Positions 16,444-23,320 of a stretch of DNA of 64,000 nt are shown in pieces. The stretch covers positions 124,001 to 188,000 of the forward strand of contig NZ_JAKGSB010000006.1 of NCBI RefSeq assembly GCF_021568905.1, read 5' to 3'. A model generated the notes under the pieces. That model did no database searches. It was given only the letters and a program-made list of their open reading frames with translations, and was not told the origin of the DNA. This DNA is from Zavarzinia marina (GTDB taxonomy: Bacteria > Pseudomonadota > Alphaproteobacteria > Zavarziniales > Zavarziniaceae). Every line of letters begins with the position of its first letter. Positions within the stretch are counted from its first letter, which is position 1. Both the position numbers and the translations under genes were made by a program.

Positions 16444-17369
16444 ACGGCGAACTCGCGATCGACGTCACCGGCCTGACCAAGAGCTTCGGCGGCCGCAATG
16501 TGGTCGACGACGTCTCGGTCCGGGTCCGGCGCGGCGAGATCATGGGTTTCCTCGGCCCGAACGGCAGCGGCAAGACCACCACCATCCGCCTCCTCTGCGG
16601 CCTTCTGGTGCCGGATGCCGGCGAAGGCACCTGCCTCGGCCACGACGTGCTCCGCGAAGGCGAGGCGATCCGCCGCCAGGTCGGCTACATGACCCAGAAG
16701 TTCAGTTTCTACGAAGACCTGACGATCGAGGAAAATCTCGCCTTCGTCGCCCGCGTCTTCGAGCTGGACGACCGGCGCGGCCGGGTCGAACGCACGTTGG
16801 AACGTCTCGGCCTCGGGAACAGGCGGCGCCAGCTCGCGGGGACACTGTCGGGCGGCTGGAAACAGCGCCTGGCGCTCGCCGCCTGCATCATGCACGAGCC
16901 CCGCCTGCTGCTGCTCGACGAACCGACGGCGGGTGTCGACCCCAAGGCCCGGCGCGATTTCTGGGACGAGATCCACGAACTGGCCGAGGACGGCATGACC
17001 GTCCTCGTCTCCACCCACTATATGGACGAGGCGGAACGCTGCCACCGCATCGCCTATCTCGCCTACGGCCAGAAGCTGACCGAGGGCACGGTGGACGAGG
17101 TGGTGGCGGGCGCCGGCCTGTCCACCTTCACCGTCGACACGCCGGGCGCCGCCGCCCTCTCGCGGCGCCTGCAGGGCCGGCCCGGCGTCGATCTGGTCGC
17201 CCCCTTCGGCAATGTCCTGCACATCTCCGGCCGCGACGGCGCGGCGCTCAGGGCGACCCTGGCGGCGGCCGCGGCGGAAGGCCCGGCCTTCGACTTCATC
17301 GCCGACCGGCCGACGCTCGAGGATGTGTTCATCCTGCTGATGAACCAGTCGACGGATAATTTCGCATGA
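16440..17369 (+). CDS. ABC transporter ATP-binding protein (YbhF-like, single domain)
   Basis: 309 residues from a GTG at 16440 that overlaps the adaptor stop (GTGA). Walker A GPNGSGKT, signature LSGGWKQR, Walker B LLLLDEPTAG and the H-loop STHYMDEAE are intact. After residue about 215 there is a C-terminal extension typical of ABC-2 drug or polysaccharide export ATPases. E. coli YbhF carries two such domains in tandem; this one has a single domain and would act as a dimer. It overlaps the permease start by 4 nt (ATGA), so the four genes are tightly coupled. Confidence 0.92.
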   Translation: MNGELAIDVTGLTKSFGGRNVVDDVSVRVRRGEIMGFLGPNGSGKTTTIRLLCGLLVPDAGEGTCLGHDVLREGEAIRRQVGYMTQKFSFYEDLTIEENLAFVARVFELDDRRGRVERTLERLGLGNRRRQLAGTLSGGWKQRLALAACIMHEPRLLLLDEPTAGVDPKARRDFWDEIHELAEDGMTVLVSTHYMDEAERCHRIAYLAYGQKLTEGTVDEVVAGAGLSTFTVDTPGAAALSRRLQGRPGVDLVAPFGNVLHISGRDGAALRATLAAAAAEGPAFDFIADRPTLEDVFILLMNQSTDNFA

Positions 17370-18508
17370 GCGCGCACACCGGCCGCTTCCGCCTCTCCCT
17401 CGCCCGGCTCTGGGCCATGGTGGTGAAGGAATTCATCCAGATGCGGCGCGACCGCCTGACCTTCGCGCTGCTGGTCGGCATTCCCATCATCCAGCTCACC
17501 CTGTTCGGCTTCGCCATCAACAATGATCCCAAGGGCCTGCCGACCATCGTCCATGTCGCCGACGCCGGCCCCCACGGCCGCAGCGTTCTCAGCGCGCTGC
17601 GCAATTCCGGCTATTTCCGCCCGACCGAGGAGGCGGTCTCGCGGGCCGAGATAGACCGCGCCCTGGAACTGGGTCGGGTGCAATTCGCCGTCACCATTCC
17701 GGCCGGATTCGAGCGCGCGCTGCGCCGGGGCGAACATCCCCAGATCCTGATCGAGGCGGACGCCAGCGACCCCGCCGCCACCGGCAATGCCATCGCCGCC
17801 CTGTCGCGGGTGATGACCAATGCCCTGGTTCACGACCGGGGCGACGTGACGCCGGCCGCGCCGCCGCCCTTCGACATCGCCGTGCACCGCCGCTTCAACC
17901 CGGAGGGCATCACCCAATACAACATCGTGCCCGGCCTGATCGGCGTCATCCTGACGATGACCATGGTCATCGTCACGGCCATGGCCATGACCCGCGAGCG
18001 CGAGCGCGGCACCATGGAGAATCTGCTGGCCATGCCGGTCCGCCCGATCGAGGTCATGCTGGGCAAGATCGTGCCGCCCATCGGCATGGGCGCCATTCAG
18101 GTCGCCGTCGTGCTGCTGGCCGCCCGCGCCCTGTTCGACGTGCCCATGACCGGCTCCTTCCCCGCCCTGATGATCGCCGTCATGCTGTTCATCGCCGCCA
18201 ATCTCTGCGTCGGCTTCACCTTCTCCACCGTCGCCCGCAACCAGTTGCAGGCGATGCAGATGTCCTTCTTCTTCTTTCTCCCGTCGATCCTGCTGTCGGG
18301 TTTCATGTTCCCCTTCCGGGGCATGCCGGTCTGGGCCCAGACCATCGGCGAATGCCTGCCGCTGACCCATTTCCTGCGGGTCGTGCGGGGTGTCATGCTG
18401 CGCGGCAACGGCTTTGGCGAAGTGGCGGCCAATGCCTGGCCGCTGGTGGTGATCCTGGTGGTGGTCACCTTCGTCGCGCTGCGGCGCTACAAGCGCACGC
18501 TCGACTGA
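17366..18508 (+). CDS. ABC-2 type transporter permease (YbhS/YbhR-like)
   Basis: 380 residues with the ABC-2 permease layout: one membrane helix near residues 30-50 (FALLVGIPIIQLTLFGFAI), a periplasmic domain of about 130 residues, then five further helices (about 185-375) including VILTMTMVIVTAMAMTRERERGTMENLLAMPVRP, the conserved cytoplasmic coupling segment. Only one permease gene is present, against two (ybhS, ybhR) in E. coli, so a homodimer is likely. It closes the exporter operon; the next gene starts 36 nt later. Confidence 0.92.
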   Translation: MSAHTGRFRLSLARLWAMVVKEFIQMRRDRLTFALLVGIPIIQLTLFGFAINNDPKGLPTIVHVADAGPHGRSVLSALRNSGYFRPTEEAVSRAEIDRALELGRVQFAVTIPAGFERALRRGEHPQILIEADASDPAATGNAIAALSRVMTNALVHDRGDVTPAAPPPFDIAVHRRFNPEGITQYNIVPGLIGVILTMTMVIVTAMAMTRERERGTMENLLAMPVRPIEVMLGKIVPPIGMGAIQVAVVLLAARALFDVPMTGSFPALMIAVMLFIAANLCVGFTFSTVARNQLQAMQMSFFFFLPSILLSGFMFPFRGMPVWAQTIGECLPLTHFLRVVRGVMLRGNGFGEVAANAWPLVVILVVVTFVALRRYKRTLD

Positions 18509-18544
18509 TTGGCTTGGACGCGCGGGCGCTCTATAACCTCGGCC

Positions 18545-19423
18545 ATGGACAAGCGAAAATCCGGCGGTCGCGGCCCCGCCCCAAAGCAAGGCGCCCCTTC
18601 TCGCCCGGCCGGTGGCCGGGGCAGCCGTCCCGCCGGCGGCAAGCCCAACGCGGGCAGGCGCCCCGAGGCGAAGCCGGAAGCGCGCCCGCCGCGCGAGGGC
18701 GGGCTGTGGCTCTACGGCCAGCATCCGGTCGTCGCCGCGCTCGAGAATGCGGCGCGGCGCTGTCACCGGCTGGTCGCGGTCGCGACCGACATGGAGGATC
18801 TGCCGCCCCCGGTCCGCCGCGCCGTCGAGGCCCGGGGCCTTCCCGTCGAATTCGCCGAGCGCGACGTGCTGGAGCGGATCCTGCCGCCCGCCTCGGTCCA
18901 TCAGGGTCTCGCCCTCAAGGTCGAGCCGCTGGAGGAACTGGCGCTGGACGAAGCCTGCGCACGGGACGACGGCGAACGGGCCGTGGTGGTCGTGCTCGAC
19001 CAGGTGACCGATCCCCACAACGTCGGCGCCATTCTCCGCTCCGCCGCCGCCTTCGGGGCCCGCGCCGTCGTCGTCACCGACCGCCATGCCCCCGGTGCAA
19101 CCGCCGTGATGGCGAAATCCGCCTCGGGCGCGCTGGACGTCATTCCGCTGGTCCGCGTCGTCAACCTCGCCCGCGCCCTCGACGATCTCGGGGCCATGGG
19201 TTACTGGCGGATCGCCCTCGATGCCGACGCCCCCGCGACCCTGGCCGCGACCGATACCACCGGCGCCGTCGCCATCGTCCTCGGCGCCGAAGGGGTGGGG
19301 CTGCGCCGCCTGACGCGGGAGCGTTGCGACGCCGTCGCCAAACTGCCGATCCGGGGCATGGAATCGCTGAACGTGTCGAACGCGGCGGCGGTCGCCCTCT
19401 ATGAATTGATCCGCGACGCCTGA
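18545..19423 (+). CDS. rlmB: 23S rRNA (guanosine-2'-O-)-methyltransferase RlmB
   Basis: 292 residues. A basic, Gly/Lys/Arg-rich N-terminal extension (1-55) precedes the SpoU substrate-binding domain (LWLYGQHPVVAALENAARRC) and the knotted SPOUT catalytic domain with the motifs DPHNVGAILRSAAAFGA, VLGAEGVGLRRL and ESLNVSNAAAVALYEL. It methylates the ribose of G2251 in the 23S rRNA P-loop. I take the ATG at 18545; a TTG 36 nt upstream is possible but directly abuts the permease stop. It is commonly found near the tRNA-tuf cluster in alphaproteobacteria. Confidence 0.93.
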   Translation: MDKRKSGGRGPAPKQGAPSRPAGGRGSRPAGGKPNAGRRPEAKPEARPPREGGLWLYGQHPVVAALENAARRCHRLVAVATDMEDLPPPVRRAVEARGLPVEFAERDVLERILPPASVHQGLALKVEPLEELALDEACARDDGERAVVVVLDQVTDPHNVGAILRSAAAFGARAVVVTDRHAPGATAVMAKSASGALDVIPLVRVVNLARALDDLGAMGYWRIALDADAPATLAATDTTGAVAIVLGAEGVGLRRLTRERCDAVAKLPIRGMESLNVSNAAAVALYELIRDA

Positions 19424-19448
19424 CGAAGAAGAACCGGGGGGAAGAGAC

Positions 19449-20378
19449 ATGGCCTGGACGATCAACGACGTGCCCGATCAGAGCGGCCGGACGGCCGTCG
19501 TCACCGGCGCCAATTCGGGCCTCGGCTATCACACCGCCAATGTCCTGGCGGCGCGCGGCGCCCGCGTGATCCTGGCCTGCCGCGACGGCGCCAAGGCCGA
19601 GCCGGCGGTCGACGCCATCCGCGCCAATCACCCGGGCGCCCAGGCCGAATTCCGCCATCTCGACCTCGCCGACCTGCAATCGGTGGAGAGTTTCGCCACG
19701 GCGCTGGCGGCCGACCTCGAAAGCCTCGACCTGCTCGTCAACAATGCGGGCGTGATGGCCCTGCCGCTCACGCGGACGCGGGACGGCTTCGAGATGCAGG
19801 TGGGCACCAACCACCTCGGCCATTTCGCCCTGACCGGCCGCCTGCTGCCGCTCCTCGCAAGGACGCCGGGGGCCCGTGTCGTCACCGTCGCCAGCCTCGC
19901 CCACAAGATGGGCCTGATCGACGCCGAGGATCTGAATTGGGAGAAACGGCGCTACGACAAGTGGCAGGCCTACGGCCAGGCCAAGCTCGCCAATCTGGTC
20001 TTCGCCCATGAATTGGACCGGCGCCTGAAGGCGGCGGACAGCGCGCCGATCTCGGTCGCCGCCCATCCGGGCTTCGCCGCCACCAACCTCCTGATGGCCG
20101 GCCCGCGCATGGAGAATTCGCGTCTCGGCAAAATGGCCATGGCGGCGGGCGGTGCCTTCTTCGCCCAATCGGCCGATCGGGGCGCCATCCCGATCCTGCA
20201 TGCGGCGACGGCCCCCGGGGTCGACGCCGGCTCCTACTGGGGGCCCGACGGCATGGGTGAACTCTGGGGCCGGGTGCCGAAACCGGCCCGCGCCCTGCAG
20301 AAGGCCCGCAATCCCGAGACCGGGCGCAAGCTCTGGGCTCTCTCGGAACGGCTGACCGGCGTCCAATACCTCGACTGA
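19449..20378 (+). CDS. Short-chain dehydrogenase/reductase (retinol-dehydrogenase-like)
   Basis: 309 residues. The NAD(P)-binding TGANSGLG motif is at residues 19-26, followed by ACRDG, which suggests NADP preference; NNAGVM lies near 97. The catalytic Tyr and Lys are in YGQAK, preceded by the active-site Ser of VVTVASLAH. The extended C-terminal region is shared with the retinol dehydrogenase/WW-domain oxidoreductase group. The substrate is unknown. GGGGGG-AAGAG precedes the ATG. It follows rlmB by 25 nt but is probably functionally separate. Confidence 0.88.
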   Translation: MAWTINDVPDQSGRTAVVTGANSGLGYHTANVLAARGARVILACRDGAKAEPAVDAIRANHPGAQAEFRHLDLADLQSVESFATALAADLESLDLLVNNAGVMALPLTRTRDGFEMQVGTNHLGHFALTGRLLPLLARTPGARVVTVASLAHKMGLIDAEDLNWEKRRYDKWQAYGQAKLANLVFAHELDRRLKAADSAPISVAAHPGFAATNLLMAGPRMENSRLGKMAMAAGGAFFAQSADRGAIPILHAATAPGVDAGSYWGPDGMGELWGRVPKPARALQKARNPETGRKLWALSERLTGVQYLD

Positions 20379-20467
20379 TCGCCCCCCGGTTCCGCAACCG
20401 GCGCCATCGCTCCCGCCCCGCCGGCGGCGGGCGGCGGCGCTCCGCGCCCTGCCCCCGCACCTTGACC

Positions 20468-20487
20468 ATATGTGCAAAGTGTCATAT
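20468..20487. promoter_or_regulatory. Palindromic operator upstream of the PadR gene
   Basis: ATATG and CATAT half-sites separated by 10 nt (each lies in a CATATG hexamer, 20467-20472 and 20483-20488) sit 23 nt before the PadR start codon. PadR proteins bind dyads with about 10-nt centres, so autoregulation of this operon is likely. Confidence 0.55.
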
Positions 20488-20510
20488 GAAACTTGCGGGG
20501 AGATCAGACA

Positions 20511-21095
20511 ATGGCGCTGCGTGACGCAATTCTCGTCAGCCTCGGCGACGGACCGATGTCCGGCTACGACCTCGCGAAGCATTTCGACGAGACCATCGGC
20601 TTCTTCTGGCGCGCCACCCATTCCCAGATCTATCGCGAACTCGCCAAGCTGAAGGATCGCGGCCTCGTCACCAGCGAGCACGTGCCACAATCCGGGCGGC
20701 CGAACCGCATCCTCTATTCCGTCACCGACAAGGGCCGCGAGGCGCTGCTGGAATGGTCGCGCCAGCCGGCGGCGGCGGACCCCGTGAAGGATGACTTCCT
20801 GGTCCGCCTCTACGGTCTCGAGCACATGGACATGGATGCCCTGCTGGAGCATCTGAACCAGCGCCTCGAAGGCCATCGGGAACGCCTGGCGAAATTCAGC
20901 CGGATCGCGGCCGAGGCGAGGCCCCGGACCCTCGGCGAACTCGGCCGGCTGCGCGGTCTCGAGATCGGGCTGCGCTACGAGCGCGAATGGGCGCAATGGT
21001 GCGAGGAGACCTTGCAGGCCCTCTCGCCCGAGAACATCGCGCGGTTCGACACGGTCGTCCCGCTCGACAATAAGAAAGGGAGGCCCAAACAATGA
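20511..21095 (+). CDS. PadR-family transcriptional regulator
   Basis: 194 residues. The N-terminal winged helix carries the PadR signature ILVSLGDGPMSGYDLAKHF...ATHSQIYRELAKLKDRGLV...SVTDKGREAL (residues 4-80). The C-terminal helical part (about 90-180) matches the Vir_C-like dimerisation region. PadR repressors often respond to small phenolic or aromatic compounds. The ATG at 20511 has GGGGAG about 8 nt upstream, better than the ATG 18 nt earlier. Its stop overlaps the next start by 4 nt, making it the first gene of a three-gene unit. Confidence 0.9.
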   Translation: MALRDAILVSLGDGPMSGYDLAKHFDETIGFFWRATHSQIYRELAKLKDRGLVTSEHVPQSGRPNRILYSVTDKGREALLEWSRQPAAADPVKDDFLVRLYGLEHMDMDALLEHLNQRLEGHRERLAKFSRIAAEARPRTLGELGRLRGLEIGLRYEREWAQWCEETLQALSPENIARFDTVVPLDNKKGRPKQ

Positions 21096-21964
21096 CGGCA
21101 ACGACCAAGCCGCACGACATCGTCGTCCGCAGGATACCCTTCGCCTTCGACGAGCGCATCGACCCGGTCTGGAACCCCGCGAAGCCGGAATGGAGCCATA
21201 TGGTCAACGGTGCCTCGCTGACCATGCCCTATCTCGAACCCTTTCTGATCCGGACGGCCCGCGAGGCGATGGCGCAGGTCGAAGACCCCGGCCTGAAGGA
21301 AGACATCCGCGGCTTCATCGCCCAGGAAGGCCAGCACTATCAGAACCACCGACGCTACAACGAGCTTCTGAAGGCCAAGGGCTATCCCGAACTGGCGGAC
21401 GTCGAAGCGGAAATGGAAGCCGATTTCGCCCGCATCCAGGAAAAGCCGCTGCGCTGGCGGGTCGCCTATACGGCCGGCTTCGAGACCATGACCATGGGCA
21501 TCACGGAATGGCTGATCACCAACCGCCGGGACCTGTTCGGCGGCGCCGACCCTGCCGTGACCTCCTTCGTGCTGTGGCACATGGTGGAGGAGACCGAGCA
21601 CAAGACCGTCGCCTTCGATCTCTACAAGGCGCTCTACGACGATTACTGGCCGCGTGTCTGGGGCATCGTCTGCGGCAGCCTGCATGTCATGAAATACAGC
21701 CGCAAAGCCTATGTCCTCATGCTGAAGAAGGACGGGCGCTGGCGCGACTGGCGCAGCCGGCTGCGCACCATGCGCATGGGCGCCGCCTTCCTGATCAACG
21801 TCGGCCGGCTGCTCGTCGGCTCGATGCGGCCGGGCCATCACCCGGACCGGGTGTCCGATCCCGACTGGGTCCGCCAGTGGACGGAGGCCTATGCCGGCCT
21901 GCCGGCCCAGCACATCCCGCTTCTGGATACGGCCGATCCCGACATACCCGCACGCTTCGCCTGA
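21092..21964 (+). CDS. PF10118-type metal-dependent protein with a diiron-like ligand pattern
   Basis: 290 residues, recognised as the family annotated 'metal-dependent hydrolase' (PF10118). The helical core shows two ExxH motifs, E79-GQ-H82 and E167-TE-H170, plus further acidic residues in helices at E49, E131 and E139. This is the arrangement of carboxylate-bridged diiron proteins; the two ExxH motifs are seen, the metal centre is inferred. No enzyme activity of the family is known to me. It is translationally coupled to PadR upstream (ATGA) and precedes a styrene-oxide-isomerase-like membrane protein by 31 nt, which hints at oxidative aromatic or alkene metabolism. Confidence 0.75.
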   Translation: MTATTKPHDIVVRRIPFAFDERIDPVWNPAKPEWSHMVNGASLTMPYLEPFLIRTAREAMAQVEDPGLKEDIRGFIAQEGQHYQNHRRYNELLKAKGYPELADVEAEMEADFARIQEKPLRWRVAYTAGFETMTMGITEWLITNRRDLFGGADPAVTSFVLWHMVEETEHKTVAFDLYKALYDDYWPRVWGIVCGSLHVMKYSRKAYVLMLKKDGRWRDWRSRLRTMRMGAAFLINVGRLLVGSMRPGHHPDRVSDPDWVRQWTEAYAGLPAQHIPLLDTADPDIPARFA

Positions 21965-21995
21965 AGAAAAGCGCCGACGACGAGGGAAGGAAGAC

Positions 21996-22508
21996 ATGAA
22001 CGACCAACAGAACATCAAGGCGGTCCAGCGGATGCTGATCGGCCACGGCGCCCTGCTGATCTTCGCCGCCGGCGTGATCGGCTTCGGCTTCCTGTTCTTC
22101 CTGATGGGCAAGATCGCGCTCTGGCCCATTCCGTGGGAAGTCGACTATCAGATGCCCGGCACCTATGACGCCTGGCGCATGGCCCATATGGAAGGCATCG
22201 CCAACGGCCTCCTGCTGTGGCTGACCTGCGCCGTCCTGCCCCTGCTGCCGTTCGGCGCGAAGGGCCGGCGCCGGATCGCCCTTGCCATGATCGTCATCGC
22301 CTGGACCATCGTCGTCGCCTCGGCGCTGGATCCCCTGTTCCCCGAAAGCCGGGGCCTACAGTTCGGCGGGCCCCTGACCAACCAGTTCGCCTTCTTCCTG
22401 TTCTATGTCGGCGTGCTGGGCGCCATGATCGTCCCCGCCCTCATCGCCTACCGCTGCCTGCGCCCCGCCGCCCGGACGGCCGAGGAAACGGCGGAAGTTC
22501 GCCATTGA
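21996..22508 (+). CDS. Four-helix membrane protein resembling styrene oxide isomerase
   Basis: 170 residues with four membrane helices (about 18-38, 66-88, 93-112, 125-150). Compared from memory with Pseudomonas StyC, it shares MxGHGxLxIF at the N-terminus (H17), then a PG...W..AHxxxxxNG block, and RGLxFG before helix 4. In StyC the His of AH...NG is the axial ligand of haem b and the Asn (here N70) lies in the active site; both (H64, N70) are present. The catalytic Tyr before the RGLxFG segment appears to be Ala here, so the reaction may differ. GGGAAGG precedes the ATG. Alternative: a haem-binding membrane protein of unknown role. Confidence 0.6.
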   Translation: MNDQQNIKAVQRMLIGHGALLIFAAGVIGFGFLFFLMGKIALWPIPWEVDYQMPGTYDAWRMAHMEGIANGLLLWLTCAVLPLLPFGAKGRRRIALAMIVIAWTIVVASALDPLFPESRGLQFGGPLTNQFAFFLFYVGVLGAMIVPALIAYRCLRPAARTAEETAEVRH

Positions 22509-22563
22509 CTGGTTCGACGCGGGCGGCGACATATACGCCCTATTCCAGCCATCCCGATGGCAT

Positions 22564-22638
22564 GCCCTTGTAGCTCAGCGGTAGAGCAGCGGTTTTGTAA
22601 ACCGAAGGTCGCGGGTTCAATCCCTGCCGGGGGCACCA
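22564..22638 (+). tRNA. tRNA-Thr (TGT)
   Basis: A 75-nt cloverleaf: acceptor GCCCTTG / CGGGGGC (two G-T pairs), D-arm GCTCAGCGGTAGAGC, anticodon loop TTTGTAA giving TGT, T-arm GGGTTCAATCCC, discriminator A, encoded CCA. It stands alone between the isomerase-like gene and the DUF4332 gene. Confidence 0.96.
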
Positions 22639-22879
22639 ATCCCTTTGCCGCCCCTGCCGAATGCCGCACAACGGTGCGACGAAACGCCGGGTGGCCGCTC
22701 GCCGTTTCGCCGAAGCGCGATGAGGAAAAATGATCCGCATTCGCGGATTGGCGAGTTTTGACAATTGCCAAGCCGGGTTCAGGTTGTACCCTCGGCACGC
22801 CGCGTCTGGCACGCGGGCGAATCTGGCCAAAGGAAGCTGGCCGAAGGAATCTGGCACGTCAGCGAAGGGGAGTCGCTCC

Positions 22880-23290
22880 ATGTCGTCTTATCCGATCGAG
22901 AAGATCGAGGGCATCGGCCCTGTGTTCGGTGCCAAGCTGAAGGAAGCCGGGATCGACACCACCGGCGATCTGCTGGCAGCGGCGGCCAGCCCCGCCGGGC
23001 GCAGCGCGCTGGCCGAAAAGACCGGTCTGACCACCAAGCAGATCCTGGAATGGGCCAACCGCTCCGACCTGATGCGGATCAAGGGCGTGGGCGAGGAATA
23101 TGGCGACCTTCTGGAAGCCTCCGGCGTCGACACCGTGAAGGAACTGAAGCACCGCGTGCCGGCCAACCTGCACAAGAAGATGGCCGAGGTGAACGAGGCC
23201 AAGAATCTGGTGCGTCGCCTGCCGAGCGAATCCGAAGTAGCCAATTGGGTCGAACAGGCCAAGGACCTGCCCCCCACCCTGACCTATTGA
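22880..23290 (+). CDS. DUF4332 helix-hairpin-helix protein
   Basis: 136 residues containing two helix-hairpin-helix-like repeats: IEKIEGIGPVFGAKLKEAGIDTTGDLL (5-31) and LMRIKGVGEEYGDLLEASGVDTVKEL (63-88). This is the DUF4332 pattern, related to the tandem HhH folds that contact DNA. No signal peptide or membrane helix is seen. The function is not known. The ATG at 22880 has AAGGGGAG 8 nt before it. A perfect TTGACA at 22758-22763 could be its -35. It is 30 nt upstream of the DUF2491 gene, so it may head that operon. Confidence 0.78.
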   Translation: MSSYPIEKIEGIGPVFGAKLKEAGIDTTGDLLAAAASPAGRSALAEKTGLTTKQILEWANRSDLMRIKGVGEEYGDLLEASGVDTVKELKHRVPANLHKKMAEVNEAKNLVRRLPSESEVANWVEQAKDLPPTLTY

Positions 23291-23320
23291 GCGACACGAC
23301 GTCCTGACGGCGTCGCCGCC

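Noticed and set aside
17063-19465. An 800-codon minus-strand frame opposite the ABC permease and rlmB
   Set aside because: Low-complexity His/Gly/Asp-rich translation, no motifs, and it crosses several genes with clear family identity on the other strand.
20386-20401. A CCGGTT/AACCGG hairpin after the SDR gene as a terminator
   Set aside because: The stem is only 6 bp and has no T-run; too weak to call.
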